A program made the position numbers and the translations under genes. Below, piece after piece: positions 44,337 through 54,230 of a stretch of 64,000 bases of DNA. How positions within the stretch are numbered: the stretch's first letter is position 1; the number at the start of each line of letters is the position of its first letter. This DNA is from Diplonema papillatum (taxonomy: Eukaryota; Euglenozoa; Diplonemea; Diplonemida; Diplonemidae): NCBI GenBank assembly GCA_030068145.1, contig JAPJBO010000038.1, forward strand, positions 237,001 through 301,000. The letters are read 5' to 3'. A model generated the notes under the pieces. That model did not search any database. It was not told where the DNA came from and saw only the letters and a program-made list of their open reading frames with translations.

Positions 44337-44430
44337 TAAAAGTGAAAAAGGTGTTTTGACTAGTCATTTTACTAGTGAAAAATCATGACTAGTGCACTAG
44401 TAAAAATGACTAGTGCACTAGTAAAAACAC
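44337..44430. repeat. ACTAGT cluster at 3' end of the recombinase element
   Basis: About eight ACTAGT or near copies, including ACTAGTGCACTAGT twice, spaced by AT-rich 7-9-bp linkers. Confidence 0.75.
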
Positions 44431-44868
44431 TAGTTTAGTTCTCCTTCGGTGCGGTTGCCTTCGGAGCGTAAGCGCCGACCCGGCGTACGAAATAAACTCA
44501 TGTTTGATGCGCTGTTCTACCAAACGGACCTCGGCTCCGTCCCTTGGCCGGTCCCCTGACACTACGGGATCCTCGGTTGTGCTCCTTAGCTGGATTGCTA
44601 GCTCGGTGGCCGGCGTGCGGGCACGGGCGAATGTGGCCGCCTTGGCGGCTGCGGTTGCGGGCCGGGCCGGCGCGACCGCGAGCAGACAGGCTGCATGCGC
44701 GACCACCGTTAGCTACGACCGGCGTGTGGGCACGGGCTTGCGCTGCCGTGGGCCCGTCCGCGCCATTCACGCGGTCCATGGGATTGTCCCAATCGCCGGG
44801 CAGCTCTAGCAATCCAGGGAACACAGACCTACAACTTCGGCATCTGAACGTGCAGCTGTGAGAAGCGG

Positions 44869-46293
44869 CTAGATCGCCGCGCCCCTTGACGTGTACACGT
44901 GCACCAATGTGATCGGGCAGTAGAACCTGACCGGTTGGACACAGTGCGGGTCGCGGAGAACTTTCTCGCCGTACCTTCGAACCATTCCTACGTCCGCCCA
45001 GTCGCCCATGGTGACAACCTGGTCCGGGCCCATACCGGCCATCAGGAGGGTGCAGCAACCCCCTATTCTCGCACTGCCGTATGCGTTGCCGTTCCGCCCG
45101 GCTGGACCTTGCTGGTTGAGGTCCTGCAGCACCCCTCGCCTGGCTCCGGTACCGCAGAGGGCGCCGTAGTACGAAGAGTACGTGGGAAAAGGGCATAGCA
45201 AATCGGACCCCTTCGCCAACGCCATCTTTTTCAGCAGGAAGAAGACCTCGACCGGACAATACCTGACTCGGCCTGGGGCACCATCCGGGGCACTCGGCAG
45301 CAAGAGGGGGGGAACCAGATCGATTTCATCGATACAGAGCGCTCTGGTACAGTTCCCTTTCCCTTTGGAGATGTGCCAGACCACCCGGACCTTCCCCTCG
45401 CCAAGACCCACGTCCTCGGTCCTGATCGCCTGCATGCTGCGGGCCCTGAGCAGCGTAAAGTGCTCCCCGAGCAGCTGCAACGCCGCGGAGTACCCGTCCA
45501 CGCTCCGCACTCCGCGGAAGATCTGCCGAAACTGCTCCAGGCCGAGAGGCTCCTTCTGCTCCGCGTCCGGTGCCTCTCGCTCGAGCGTCCTCAGCAGCCT
45601 CGGAACGTCGCCCGCTGGGTCGCTGAGGACGAACCCCCTCGCGAGTTTCTCGGCCACGATTGCCTTCACCAGGGCGTGTGGCGTCTTGTACGAAGACGAG
45701 GTCAGGCAGCCACCAAAGGCCTCCAGGCGACGGACTGAGGCCGGATACGGGGCTACCCCACTTTCATCGCACCAGGACACATATTCCGCCGTATTGGATT
45801 TGTAGGCGGCTTTCGTTCCCTCCGTCGTGTACTTCTTCCTGATGTGGTCCCGCGCACTCTCCTGAGTCTGGGTCCTGAGCACATCCCGCAGCGCCAGACG
45901 CTGTGCCGTCGCCCTCCTCTTCGCCGGCTCTGGGGCCACCGCTCCAACCTCGCGTGTTTCCGGGGAGGCTTCCTCTGGACCTCTCTTCCCCTGCAGCATG
46001 CCTTGTAGGCGGTGGAATGCAGAGATCTTGGGAGGACGGGGGACCGGGAGGTGGTTGTAGGGAAGGCTCCAGAGCGACGCCGGTGGGAAGTCCCAGGGAA
46101 GCCTCTTCAGCGACTCGTTCAACCCTTCCCATTCCTCGTCGGTAAACTCACTCCTCCGGGAGGAGAGCTGCCCGATATCCCACGGCACCTTTTCCTTTCT
46201 TTCCATTTTCTGAGGGTGGGTGGGTGGGAAAATCGAAGGATACTGTTTGGTAGAGTTCGCTCCTGCCGACGCTTGCACGAAATTAGCTGGCAT
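44869..46293 (-). CDS. tyrosine recombinase, 474 aa
   Basis: The frame starts at an ATG (46293). Residues ~150-240 resemble the helical DNA-binding (SAM-like) domain (YKSNTAEYVSWCDESGV, then a helix-rich stretch). Residues ~250-450 are the catalytic domain. The box I arginine lies in LLRARSMQAIRTEDV (283 or 285), with a lysine in HISKGKGN (310-312), the box II arginine in GSARIGG (409), Trp432 in GDW and the nucleophile candidate Tyr441 in VRRYGEKV. The histidine usual in HxxR of box II is not seen; Gly406 occupies that place, so activity is uncertain. The N-terminal ~140 residues are Pro/charge-rich and match nothing known. The C-terminal ~30 residues are conserved in the relic at 17990. It would cut and join DNA at specific sites, and the iterated ACTAGT motifs at the element ends are candidate targets. 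Confidence 0.7.
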   Translation of the reverse strand: MPANFVQASAGANSTKQYPSIFPPTHPQKMERKEKVPWDIGQLSSRRSEFTDEEWEGLNESLKRLPWDFPPASLWSLPYNHLPVPRPPKISAFHRLQGMLQGKRGPEEASPETREVGAVAPEPAKRRATAQRLALRDVLRTQTQESARDHIRKKYTTEGTKAAYKSNTAEYVSWCDESGVAPYPASVRRLEAFGGCLTSSSYKTPHALVKAIVAEKLARGFVLSDPAGDVPRLLRTLEREAPDAEQKEPLGLEQFRQIFRGVRSVDGYSAALQLLGEHFTLLRARSMQAIRTEDVGLGEGKVRVVWHISKGKGNCTRALCIDEIDLVPPLLLPSAPDGAPGRVRYCPVEVFFLLKKMALAKGSDLLCPFPTYSSYYGALCGTGARRGVLQDLNQQGPAGRNGNAYGSARIGGCCTLLMAGMGPDQVVTMGDWADVGMVRRYGEKVLRDPHCVQPVRFYCPITLVHVYTSRGAAI

Positions 46294-46302
46294 TAAACCT
46301 CC

Positions 46303-46376
46303 ATAAAAATGACTAGTGCACTAGTAAAAATGACTAGGGCACTAGTAAAAATGACTAGTGTCCTAGTAGAAATCCA
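46303..46376. repeat. ACTAGT iterons at 5' end of the recombinase element
   Basis: Three ~22-bp direct repeats, ACTAGTGCACTAGTAAAAAT and variants. Each holds two ACTAGT halves around GC. They lie immediately upstream of the start codon and could bind the recombinase and also affect its expression. Confidence 0.7.
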
Positions 46377-47176
46377 CCTGTTCCGAACCGAAATCTGGGC
46401 TGTTTTGTAAATTTTAGAGGGTCCCACGGCACAACTGTATCCTACCGTTGCGCTTACTACCGTGTTCGGAATAATGTTGGACCGGGAAAAAGTCGAAGTA
46501 CTTTTCAAAACCCCCAAAAGTCCAAAAAAGTTCCGGTCCAAATATTTTACAGAAGGGATCACGCCCATAAGGAAGTTTAGAATCCAAGAATACGATAGGA
46601 TATGATACATGTGGTGTCTACAGTCAAGGGCGCGCCCAAGTCCGTTAACAGCGCCCTACAACTTGGAGGTAGCTACTTTAGCCAGACTCAGAAGGTGGCG
46701 AGTCGCTGAGCGTAGTCGGCACGCGGCATCGCCGGGCCTTACGGAGCAGGCAGGGCCGGCGGCATGCCGCGGACTCGACCTCGGCGAGCTCGCAGTGAAG
46801 CGAGCGTCGCTGAGTGAAGGCGACGCGGTTCCCAACGCGGTTCCTTACTGTGCGATAGACGAAAGCTGGGGGTCAGTTGTCTGCCACGAGCGTCATTCAA
46901 CAAAGCCAGTTCTGCAGGAATATAAGTTACGATTACTCGTCGGTTTGTGTTTTGCGGCTGAACATGCAGAACTGTGGTCGCTTTTTTGGTGAGCTACCCA
47001 CCCCGACTCTTCCCCCACAGGAATCGGGCTGAGTATTGAGTTCTAGAAAGTGCAAGTGCCATGAAGGCAAGCGCGCACCACGGCTGAGTACGGGGAGGGG
47101 GTGAATTTTATTGTCGTTGTGAACAACCGAAGATGCGAAAGAAGCTGCTTCCACAAATAGTACACCGGCTACGCGA
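46377..47176. other. no gene; 5' flank of the recombinase element and repeat I motif
   Basis: 46377-46450 is shared with 21455-21530. GTTCGGAATAATGTTGGACC near 46461 resembles the repeat I end. The GC-rich stretch 46680-46900 is open in one frame, without a recognised domain. Confidence 0.4.
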
Positions 47177-47934
47177 TTCACCTTACTGTGCGGTAGACCC
47201 GACGAGTAGAAACCAGAACCTGCTGGTGTCCCACCCGACGAAAGCTTTGAGCAGTTGATCGGTGGGCTCAATGGTCGCCAGCACGTCCCGAAAAGACAAA
47301 GAAACGTGACTTCCAGGCATTCGAAATGCCCGGACAAAGCACCACGACGTGTTGACTGGCACACAACGCGCGCGCCACAGGCTACAAGACTGGTTTTCCG
47401 CGGCGGCGTGAAAGAGGAAGCACGCAATGGGAGAGTGCCTCCAACACTAGAAAGCGGAGCACATAGCAGTGAGCAACGGGGCACTATTTGTGGAATGTGC
47501 GCAACACAAAGCCTTGCATGCAAACAGTTCACAGGCGGACAAAGCCAGCACCTGTTGCACATTCATGTTGGGAAGCTCGGCAAGAAGACCTGCCGACCAT
47601 CTCTCATTTCTTCGTGGGTTTTCGGGAACCCACTACTGTGTCCGGTGCGATGCCAAGGCGATAGGAGCGCCATGAGCGACAAGCCGAATCTACGGACCAG
47701 AGAATCTACGGACCAGAGTTTGAATGTGGTCGGAAGCCCGCATTATTCCAGTGTCTGAGACCTGTCACGACATGTTTCTGACCTCACCGTGTAGGGATAG
47801 CACTGTCGTTTGCACTATGTTTGCTAAGCCATACAAGCTCAGGGACTTTCCCAAGAAACCAACCAAAACCCTCGCAACTCGGCCTGTCTCGCGAAAACTG
47901 GGGTTGCCCAGGTGGTTTGTGTCTGGGCACCGGT

Positions 47935-48163
47935 GGTCACGGTAGTGCCGTGGAACCCCTCGAAAACTCTCAAAACACCCAGGACTTGAGTCCAGGTTAG
48001 GTGGATTTTGGCTAAATCACTAGTCATTTTTACTAGTGCACTAGTCATTTTTACTAGTGCACTAGTCATTTTTACTAGTGGCACTAGTCATTTTACTAGT
48101 CAAAAAAATTTTGACTAGTAAAACCACTAGTCAAAGTCAAAAAAGTCCTTGACTAGTGCACCG
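47935..48163 (+). mobile_element. internally deleted derivative of the recombinase element, copy 2
   Basis: Same structure as 21455-21703 with one fewer CACTAGTCATTTTTACTAGTG unit. It lies 347 bp before the start of surface gene 3. Confidence 0.65.
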
Positions 48164-48182
48164 TGTAAGATTTTCCCCCCGT

Positions 48183-48355
48183 GCATAAGATGGATAGCCA
48201 AACCCCCTTGATTAAGATGGATAACGGGCGAGAATGCCAATCCATCTTAAATACGAGGGTGAGGTATCCCTGTGTAAGGCGACTACACTGTAGTCTACAG
48301 TGCCCTTGATTAAGATGGATACAGCAAAAACCCGAGTTTTGCATCCATCTTATGC
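48183..48355. mobile_element. MITE with GCATAAGATGGAT ends, copy 2
   Basis: Duplicate of 21723-21895 with two base changes. It was carried along by the segmental duplication and is not a separate insertion. Confidence 0.75.
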
Positions 48356-48509
48356 GGGGGGGGGGGGTAGGTATAAGAAAAGTCCAAAACCTGCCAAACG
48401 AATAAAAAGGCTCCTCCTCATCCCTGGGGCAGGGCGGGTGAAACGGATCCGATTGGCCGAAGCAAAGTGTAGTCTCAACTAGAGGAGGGGCGAGGGCCTC
48501 TCGCACGAG

Positions 48510-51500
48510 ATGCCATTTCTGCTCGCCGTCAGCATCGCCGTCACGGCCGTCACGTTTCGATTCAGCGCGGACACGCAGGCCGGAGCAAACGAGGTGTACG
48601 CCATTGTCACCGACAAAGATGGAAACAAAACCACTGCAGTAACCTCATTCACCCCAGTGTCGGGCACCACCACCATTTTCAGCGTCGACGTCCCCTATCA
48701 AGCGGACGACGTGCGGTCTCTTTCGTTCAATTCTTCGTCCGACTGGATCATTACGAGCCTTGCGGTTGAAGGGTCGGCCGGGTTTGTGCAGTGGCAAGCC
48801 ATCGTTGGCACGAGCGTGGTTTCTTCGGCGACTGCGTCTGCTGGCGACGAGCCCCTGTTTTTCAACCCCGACCGCCCGCCTGTCATCCTTCTGATGAGGA
48901 CGGGGGATTCGCAAGATGCGAACTCGTACGCTTCTTCGGACGTTACTGTCACCGACGTGTACGGCGAGACGTGCACGCTCGTCGTCAATCCGCTGGAAAA
49001 GCACATGGTTCCCCACGCGGACGTTCTTGAGTACACGTGGTGCTCGTGGCGCGGCGGGGGGGACCAGGTCGAGTTGATTTTCTTCGCGATCGGGAAGGGC
49101 CCCGGTGTACAGGGAGACTTCTGGCACGTGGTGAGCTTGAAAGTATACCGCGCGCGGTCGTCCACTTGGTACCAGGTTTACCGTGACGGAACCTCACGAG
49201 AATTCAAAGCGTTTCTGAAATGGAAGGGGACCGGGGGCTTTGGTCGGTTGCCGACAGCCCAGTGGCAAGTCTACCATACGCTGCTGGTCACTGCTGGGTC
49301 GAACACTGACGACGCGACAGCGAATGAGCTTAAAGCATACGGTCGCTTCGCGACGGAAGTATTCGACTCACCGTCCATGTACCCAGCCACGCCAGGGGCT
49401 ACATACGAGACGGCGATGAAGGGCACAGACTTCATGGAAGCCGGGTTGGAGTTGATGGGCGCATCGGACGCGTTAGAGGTGGTGTCGGTGCTCCACGCTG
49501 CGACTGCGCTCGATTACTTCGAGGGGAGACTGACGAGGCTGTACACCTTCAACGTCACCGGCCAGAGCGAGCCTCCTTTTCCCGAGTCGAGCGGGGCTAT
49601 CCTGGACCCTGGCCGAGTAACTGGCCATCCAACACGACCGTTTCGGGCGACGGAAACCGGCAACGAGGTTGCACTCCAGTTTGAGATCAGTACGGAAGAC
49701 TTTGCTGAGGCCGTTGATAATTCCTACTGCGTGACGGCTGTTTTCGACGATCTTTCGACGTTGCAGTTGGGCACGTTGTTCTCTCCGTCAGTAACGGGCG
49801 AGATGCGGTACGTACGAACGCTCGGCTCGCCCCAGGCAAGTTCGGCTGTGAGAGACATCATCGTTGGTGGTTGCTTCGGTGTCGATGGTGTTCACTTTTT
49901 GACCATGTCTGTCTACGGCGCTCTGCATGCAGGCTACACGCCGTACCTTGTTGGGGTCAACAAGTCGGAGTCGGCTTGGGTAGACAAGGACTTTGGCAAC
50001 GTCACCTTTTCCAGGCCAAACGAAACCTATGCTCCTACTCAAGCACCACCTACTGCATCACCTCCAACACAGGCTCCCTCTACTGCATCACCTCCAACAC
50101 AGGCACCACCAACTGCATCACCTCCAACACAGTCTCCACCTACCGCATCACCCGCAACACAGGCTCCGCCTACTTCATCACCTCCAACTCAAGCACCTGC
50201 TACTGCATCACCTCCAACACAGGCTCCCTCTACTGCATCACCTCCAACACAGTCTCCACCTACCGCATCACCTGCAACACAGGCTCCGCCTACTTCATCA
50301 CCTCCAACTCAAGCACCTGCTACCGCATCACCTCCAACACAGGCTCCCTCTACTGCATCACCTGCAACACAGGCTCCGCCTACTGCATCACCTCCAACAC
50401 AGGCACCACCTACTGCATCACCTCCAACACAGGCTCCACCTACCGCATCACCTCCAACACAGGCTCCCTCGACTGCATCACCTCCAACACAGTCTCCGCC
50501 TACTTCATCACCTCCAACTCAAGCACCTGCTACCGCATCACCTCCAACACAGGCACCTGCTACCGCATCACCTCCAACACACGCACCCTCTACTGCATCA
50601 CCTCCAACACAGGCTCCCTCTACCGCATCACCTCCAACACAGTCTCCGCCTACTTCATCACCTCCAACTCAAGCACCTGCTACCGCATCACCTCCAACAC
50701 AGGCTCCGCCTACTGCATCACCTCCAACTGAAGCACCTCCTACTTCATCACCTCCGACAGAAGCACCCCCCACTACATCACCTCCGACAGAAGCACCCCC
50801 CACTGCATCACCCCCAACAGAAGCACCCAGAACTACATCACCTCTGACAGAAGCACCCAGCACTGCATCACCTCCAACACAGGCTCCACCTCCAACACAG
50901 TCTCAGCCTACTTCATCACCTCCAACTCAAGCACCTGCTACCGCATCACCTCCAACACAGGCTTCCTCTACTGCATCACCTGCAACACAGGCTCCGCCTA
51001 CTGCATCACCTCCAACTGAAGCACCTCCTACTTCATCACCTCCGACAGAAGCACCCCCCACTACATCACCTCCAACAGAAGCACCCAGCACTACATCACC
51101 TCCGACAGAAGCACCCCCCACTGCATCACCCCCAACAGAAGCACCCAGAACTACATCACCCCCAACAGAAGCACCCAGCACTACATCACCTCCGACAGAA
51201 GCACCCCCCACTGCATCACCCCCAACAGAAGCACCCCCCACTGCATCACCCCCAACAGAAGCACCCAGCACTGCATCACCTCCAACAGAAGCACCCCCCA
51301 CTACATCACCTCCGGCAGAAGCACCCAGCACTACATCACCTGCGACAGAAGCACCCAGCAATACATCACCTGCGACAGAAGCACCCTCCACTGCATCACC
51401 CCCAGCAGAAGCACCCAGCACTACATCACCTGCGACAGAAGCACCCCCCACTGCATCACCCCCAACAGAAGCACCCAGCACTATATCACCTCCGACAGAA

Positions 51501-53297
51501 GCATTCTCCACTGCATCACCTCCAACAGAAGCACCCCACACTGCACCACCTCCGACAGAAGCACCCTCTACTGTATCACCTCCAACAGAAGCACCCTCCA
51601 CTGCATCACCCCGAACAGAAGCACCCAGCACCGCATCACCTCCGACGGAAGCACCCTCCACTACATCACCCCCCACAGAGGCACCCCCGACATCACCTCC
51701 AACAGCAGCACCTCCCACTGCATCACCTTCAACAGCAGCACCCCCCACTGCATCACCTCCAACAGAAGCCCCCTCCACTCAAAACTCACCGTCACTCTCT
51801 ACTTTCATACCTTCACTCCAGCCCATTTCTACACAGTTTCCACCCACGGCCTTACCTCTAACCTCGGCAGCACCTTCACTGATGCCAACTGAGACACCGG
51901 AGTTAGCCTCCGTGTCAGGCGCAAGTACTCTAGAAGGCAACGAGCTGATGGAAAGTTCCGAGACGAAAGGCATCTCAACCGCTGTGGACAGGACCGTCCC
52001 AGTAACAGCGGTAGCGAGTCTGTTCGGCAGTGCTGCGTCTGGCCAGCGGGCTGTTCGCTTCGTGCTGCTCACCTCCGGTTGCTACACGAACACGTTGCAG
52101 GAACAGCCGATGCCCTTCGCTTTGGACCCCTTAGGCCTGCACTACCAAAGGGGAATGCCCATCGCCGCGCTTCTTGGCAACTGCATTTTGATGGCGGCCG
52201 CGTGCGTGCTCAGCTTCGTCCTCCTGAAAGCCGTGCAGCAGTGCAAACCCGCAACTTCCACGTCCGATCTCCAAGGGGTGCTCCGGCTGCCCGCGGTCGT
52301 CTTGTTGGTAGGCCGGGTGCTTTACGCCTCGTCGGTGTTGGCTGCTGTCCGGCTTTTTCTCCACACTCCGCACTTCGGGTTCCTTGTCCTCGCTGTGTTG
52401 ATCTGCTTGGCGTGTGTGATGACTCCGGTGTTTTTGTTCCGGAGGTTGAGAATCGGGGTGCCGCAGGAGACTCGGTTCGTGAGGGACGACAAGTTTACTT
52501 CCCAGCGCGTGACGTCGCTGGTGCTCGGACCGGGGGAATGGGTGAACAAGTCGAGTGGGACGCATTGGGTGGCGAGGTACGGGGCTATGTTCAAGGAGTA
52601 CGAGCGAGGGACGGTGTGGTGGGCGAGTTTCGAGTTGGTTTTCGACTTCATGCTGGCGGTCGTGTCAGCGATGGAGACGGACAGTTTCGTTGCGTGTGGG
52701 CACGTCAAGTTGGCAACCGGGGTTCTGTGTCTGATGCGGCTTATGTGCTTGCTCGAAGTCCGCCCGCAGGCGCGGGGGATGAGCTTCGCCGCTGACGTCA
52801 TCACGTCGACGATGGAATGCGTTGCCTTGCTCTTGGTCGCCGCCAGCATGTACGTGGAGCGGAGCAATGACAACTGGCTGGCGGACGCCGCAGCGACGGT
52901 TCTGTCCGCGGCGGCCGTGGTGTGGGGGGTCGGCGTCGCGTTGGACTTGTGCACCGAGGCGTACGTCGTCTGCTCGGGGCGCCGCCGGAGGCTGCAGAAC
53001 CTGTCGCTGAAGCTGCCGGACGAAGACGACGTCCCACTCGAGCAGCACCTGGCGGAGTCCTCCGGGGCGTCCGAACCCAGCGCCTGGGGGCAATCGGTGT
53101 ACGCCGCGCACCCGTACGACTACCCGACGACCCCTGTGTGGTCCCTGCCGCGGTCGGCTCCGTCCCTCGAAGGCGTGCTGTCGCAGACGACCTCGCGCAT
53201 TCCGTCGCCGCTGGGCAACCTGTCGCCAGACGCCCGGGCCGTCCAGCCCAGGCACAGCCTCCCCGCCGCCCTGCGGCCCATCCCGATCGTCATTTGA
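48510..53297 (+). CDS. surface protein 3: PLAT-like ectodomain, mucin stalk, 7 TM (1595 aa)
   Basis: One uninterrupted frame with the same start and signal peptide as gene 2. Residues 1 to ~360 match gene 2 without a difference. Residues ~395-515 differ by scattered changes and short indels (EDFAEAVDNSYCV replaces EAEGMSYCV). The stalk (~515-1090) begins with PTQAP-type repeats like gene 2 but shifts to PTEAP-type, making its second half acidic. Seven hydrophobic helices lie near 1215-1245, 1258-1285, 1288-1311, 1368-1390, 1398-1419, 1428-1450 and 1459-1487, again with HWVARYGAMFKEYERG before helix 4. The tail differs strongly (AAHPYDYPTTPVWSLPRS) but keeps the terminal PRHSLPAALRP. Probable surface protein of unknown function. 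Confidence 0.85.
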   Translation: MPFLLAVSIAVTAVTFRFSADTQAGANEVYAIVTDKDGNKTTAVTSFTPVSGTTTIFSVDVPYQADDVRSLSFNSSSDWIITSLAVEGSAGFVQWQAIVGTSVVSSATASAGDEPLFFNPDRPPVILLMRTGDSQDANSYASSDVTVTDVYGETCTLVVNPLEKHMVPHADVLEYTWCSWRGGGDQVELIFFAIGKGPGVQGDFWHVVSLKVYRARSSTWYQVYRDGTSREFKAFLKWKGTGGFGRLPTAQWQVYHTLLVTAGSNTDDATANELKAYGRFATEVFDSPSMYPATPGATYETAMKGTDFMEAGLELMGASDALEVVSVLHAATALDYFEGRLTRLYTFNVTGQSEPPFPESSGAILDPGRVTGHPTRPFRATETGNEVALQFEISTEDFAEAVDNSYCVTAVFDDLSTLQLGTLFSPSVTGEMRYVRTLGSPQASSAVRDIIVGGCFGVDGVHFLTMSVYGALHAGYTPYLVGVNKSESAWVDKDFGNVTFSRPNETYAPTQAPPTASPPTQAPSTASPPTQAPPTASPPTQSPPTASPATQAPPTSSPPTQAPATASPPTQAPSTASPPTQSPPTASPATQAPPTSSPPTQAPATASPPTQAPSTASPATQAPPTASPPTQAPPTASPPTQAPPTASPPTQAPSTASPPTQSPPTSSPPTQAPATASPPTQAPATASPPTHAPSTASPPTQAPSTASPPTQSPPTSSPPTQAPATASPPTQAPPTASPPTEAPPTSSPPTEAPPTTSPPTEAPPTASPPTEAPRTTSPLTEAPSTASPPTQAPPPTQSQPTSSPPTQAPATASPPTQASSTASPATQAPPTASPPTEAPPTSSPPTEAPPTTSPPTEAPSTTSPPTEAPPTASPPTEAPRTTSPPTEAPSTTSPPTEAPPTASPPTEAPPTASPPTEAPSTASPPTEAPPTTSPPAEAPSTTSPATEAPSNTSPATEAPSTASPPAEAPSTTSPATEAPPTASPPTEAPSTISPPTEAFSTASPPTEAPHTAPPPTEAPSTVSPPTEAPSTASPRTEAPSTASPPTEAPSTTSPPTEAPPTSPPTAAPPTASPSTAAPPTASPPTEAPSTQNSPSLSTFIPSLQPISTQFPPTALPLTSAAPSLMPTETPELASVSGASTLEGNELMESSETKGISTAVDRTVPVTAVASLFGSAASGQRAVRFVLLTSGCYTNTLQEQPMPFALDPLGLHYQRGMPIAALLGNCILMAAACVLSFVLLKAVQQCKPATSTSDLQGVLRLPAVVLLVGRVLYASSVLAAVRLFLHTPHFGFLVLAVLICLACVMTPVFLFRRLRIGVPQETRFVRDDKFTSQRVTSLVLGPGEWVNKSSGTHWVARYGAMFKEYERGTVWWASFELVFDFMLAVVSAMETDSFVACGHVKLATGVLCLMRLMCLLEVRPQARGMSFAADVITSTMECVALLLVAASMYVERSNDNWLADAAATVLSAAAVVWGVGVALDLCTEAYVVCSGRRRRLQNLSLKLPDEDDVPLEQHLAESSGASEPSAWGQSVYAAHPYDYPTTPVWSLPRSAPSLEGVLSQTTSRIPSPLGNLSPDARAVQPRHSLPAALRPIPIVI
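50041..51780 (+). repeat. coding minisatellite, ~58 copies of a 30-bp unit
   Basis: Units encode (P/S)TASPPTQAP in the first half and PTTSPPTEAP in the second. The copies are less uniform than in gene 2, with three related higher-order blocks near 50,200-50,700 containing PTSSPPTQAPAT. Confidence 0.9.
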
Positions 53298-53809
53298 TGC
53301 GTATGCACGGCTTGGAATCTCTATCGGCTATCCTCAGTATTGGGCATTGCAGTGGGACACTGCAGTCAGGCATTGCTGCTGTGCATTGCAGCTGCGGGTT
53401 TCGTTCAATGAGAGGAAAGGAATGAAGAACTCCGAATAACAACTTACGATGGGGTGATACCCCAAGGGTACTTTGGACACCGGGGCAAGGTGGGAGGGAT
53501 CTCGACCCCGGCTCTCACGGAGTACTCGTGGACGGCTAGGAAAACGGATGACAAATTCACCCCGGCGTCGCGCCATTCCTGCCACTGGGCGGGTGGGAGG
53601 GAAAACAAAATGTTTCCCCCGTAGAACAGACACCCTGTATGTAAATTCGTCAAGCCTCGCAGATTCCCTCGGAAAATCCGTGATACTAGGTGCGAACCGC
53701 CTCTTCCCAACCCTTCGGAATTTGACCGTAGCCGGCCGGAATGCATGACCCCTAAACGTTCCCCTCGCCTCTTCCCAACCGTCGTCATTTGATCGCAGCC
53801 CGCATGGCC
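53298..53809. other. 3' flank of surface gene 3
   Basis: No gene. GGCATTGCAGT-type short repeats lie near 53340-53395. GAATGCATGACCCC-AA near 53739 starts a series of related units that continues at 54090 and grades into the 58-bp array. Confidence 0.4.
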
Positions 53810-54105
53810 CGTCGACGATGGAAAGCGTCGCCATGCTCTTGGTCGCCTCCAGCATGTACGTGGAGCGGAGCAACGACAACTGGCTGGCGGACGCCGCGAA
53901 TTGGGCACCGAGGCGTACGTCGTCTGCTCGGGGCGCCGCCGGAGGCTGCAGAACCTGTCGCTGAAGCTGCCGGACGAAGACGATGTCCTGCTCGGCGGAG
54001 TCCTCCGGGGCGTCCGAGCCCAGCCGCCTGGGGGCAGTCGGTGTACGCCGCGCACCCGTACGACTACTGGACGACCCCTGTGTGCATTGGCCGGCATGCA
54101 TGACC
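53810..54105 (+). pseudogene. 3'-end copy of surface gene 3
   Basis: Repeats 52808-53145: the helix 6 region (TSTMECVALLLVAASMYVER), then, after a deletion removing most of helix 7, the TEAYVVCSGRRRRLQNLSLK segment and the AAHPYDY tail, in shifted frames. It lacks the terminal motif. Direct orientation, about 510 bp after the gene. Confidence 0.8.
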
Positions 54106-54230
54106 CCTAAGCGCCCCTCACCTTTTCCCAACCGTCGGCATTTGAACATAGCCCGGCATGCATGCCCCTAGTAGTGCGAATGGAAAGTGCCCCTCGTATC
54201 ATCCCAGCCGTCGGCATTTGAACGTAGCCC

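Larger units (their letters stand above)
44327..46376 (-). mobile_element. Crypton-like tyrosine-recombinase element
   Basis: About 2 kb on the minus strand. The 3' boundary (44327) reads GGTGCACTAGTAAAA on the plus strand and carries a cluster of ACTAGT motifs up to 44430. The 5' side (46303-46376) carries three units of ACTAGTGCACTAGTAAAAAT and variants, ending about 10 bp before the start codon. The ACTAGT clusters at the two ends are in the same orientation. One frame encodes a tyrosine recombinase. No reverse transcriptase, RNase H or capsid gene is seen, which favours a Crypton-type DNA transposon. Homology to 21455-21703 continues beyond 46376 to about 46450, so the true 5' boundary may lie further out. 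Confidence 0.7.
47177..49595 (+). repeat. segmental duplication, right copy
   Basis: Direct repeat of 20712-23135. It differs in the non-coding part by about ten substitutions, a tandem GAATCTACGGACCAGA and one missing 22-bp ACTAGT unit. The 5' coding part appears identical. Confidence 0.85.

Noticed and set aside
44327-46376. DIRS-type retroelement instead of Crypton-like element
   Set aside because: No reverse transcriptase, RNase H or capsid-like sequence lies between the ends, so the DNA-transposon reading is preferred.
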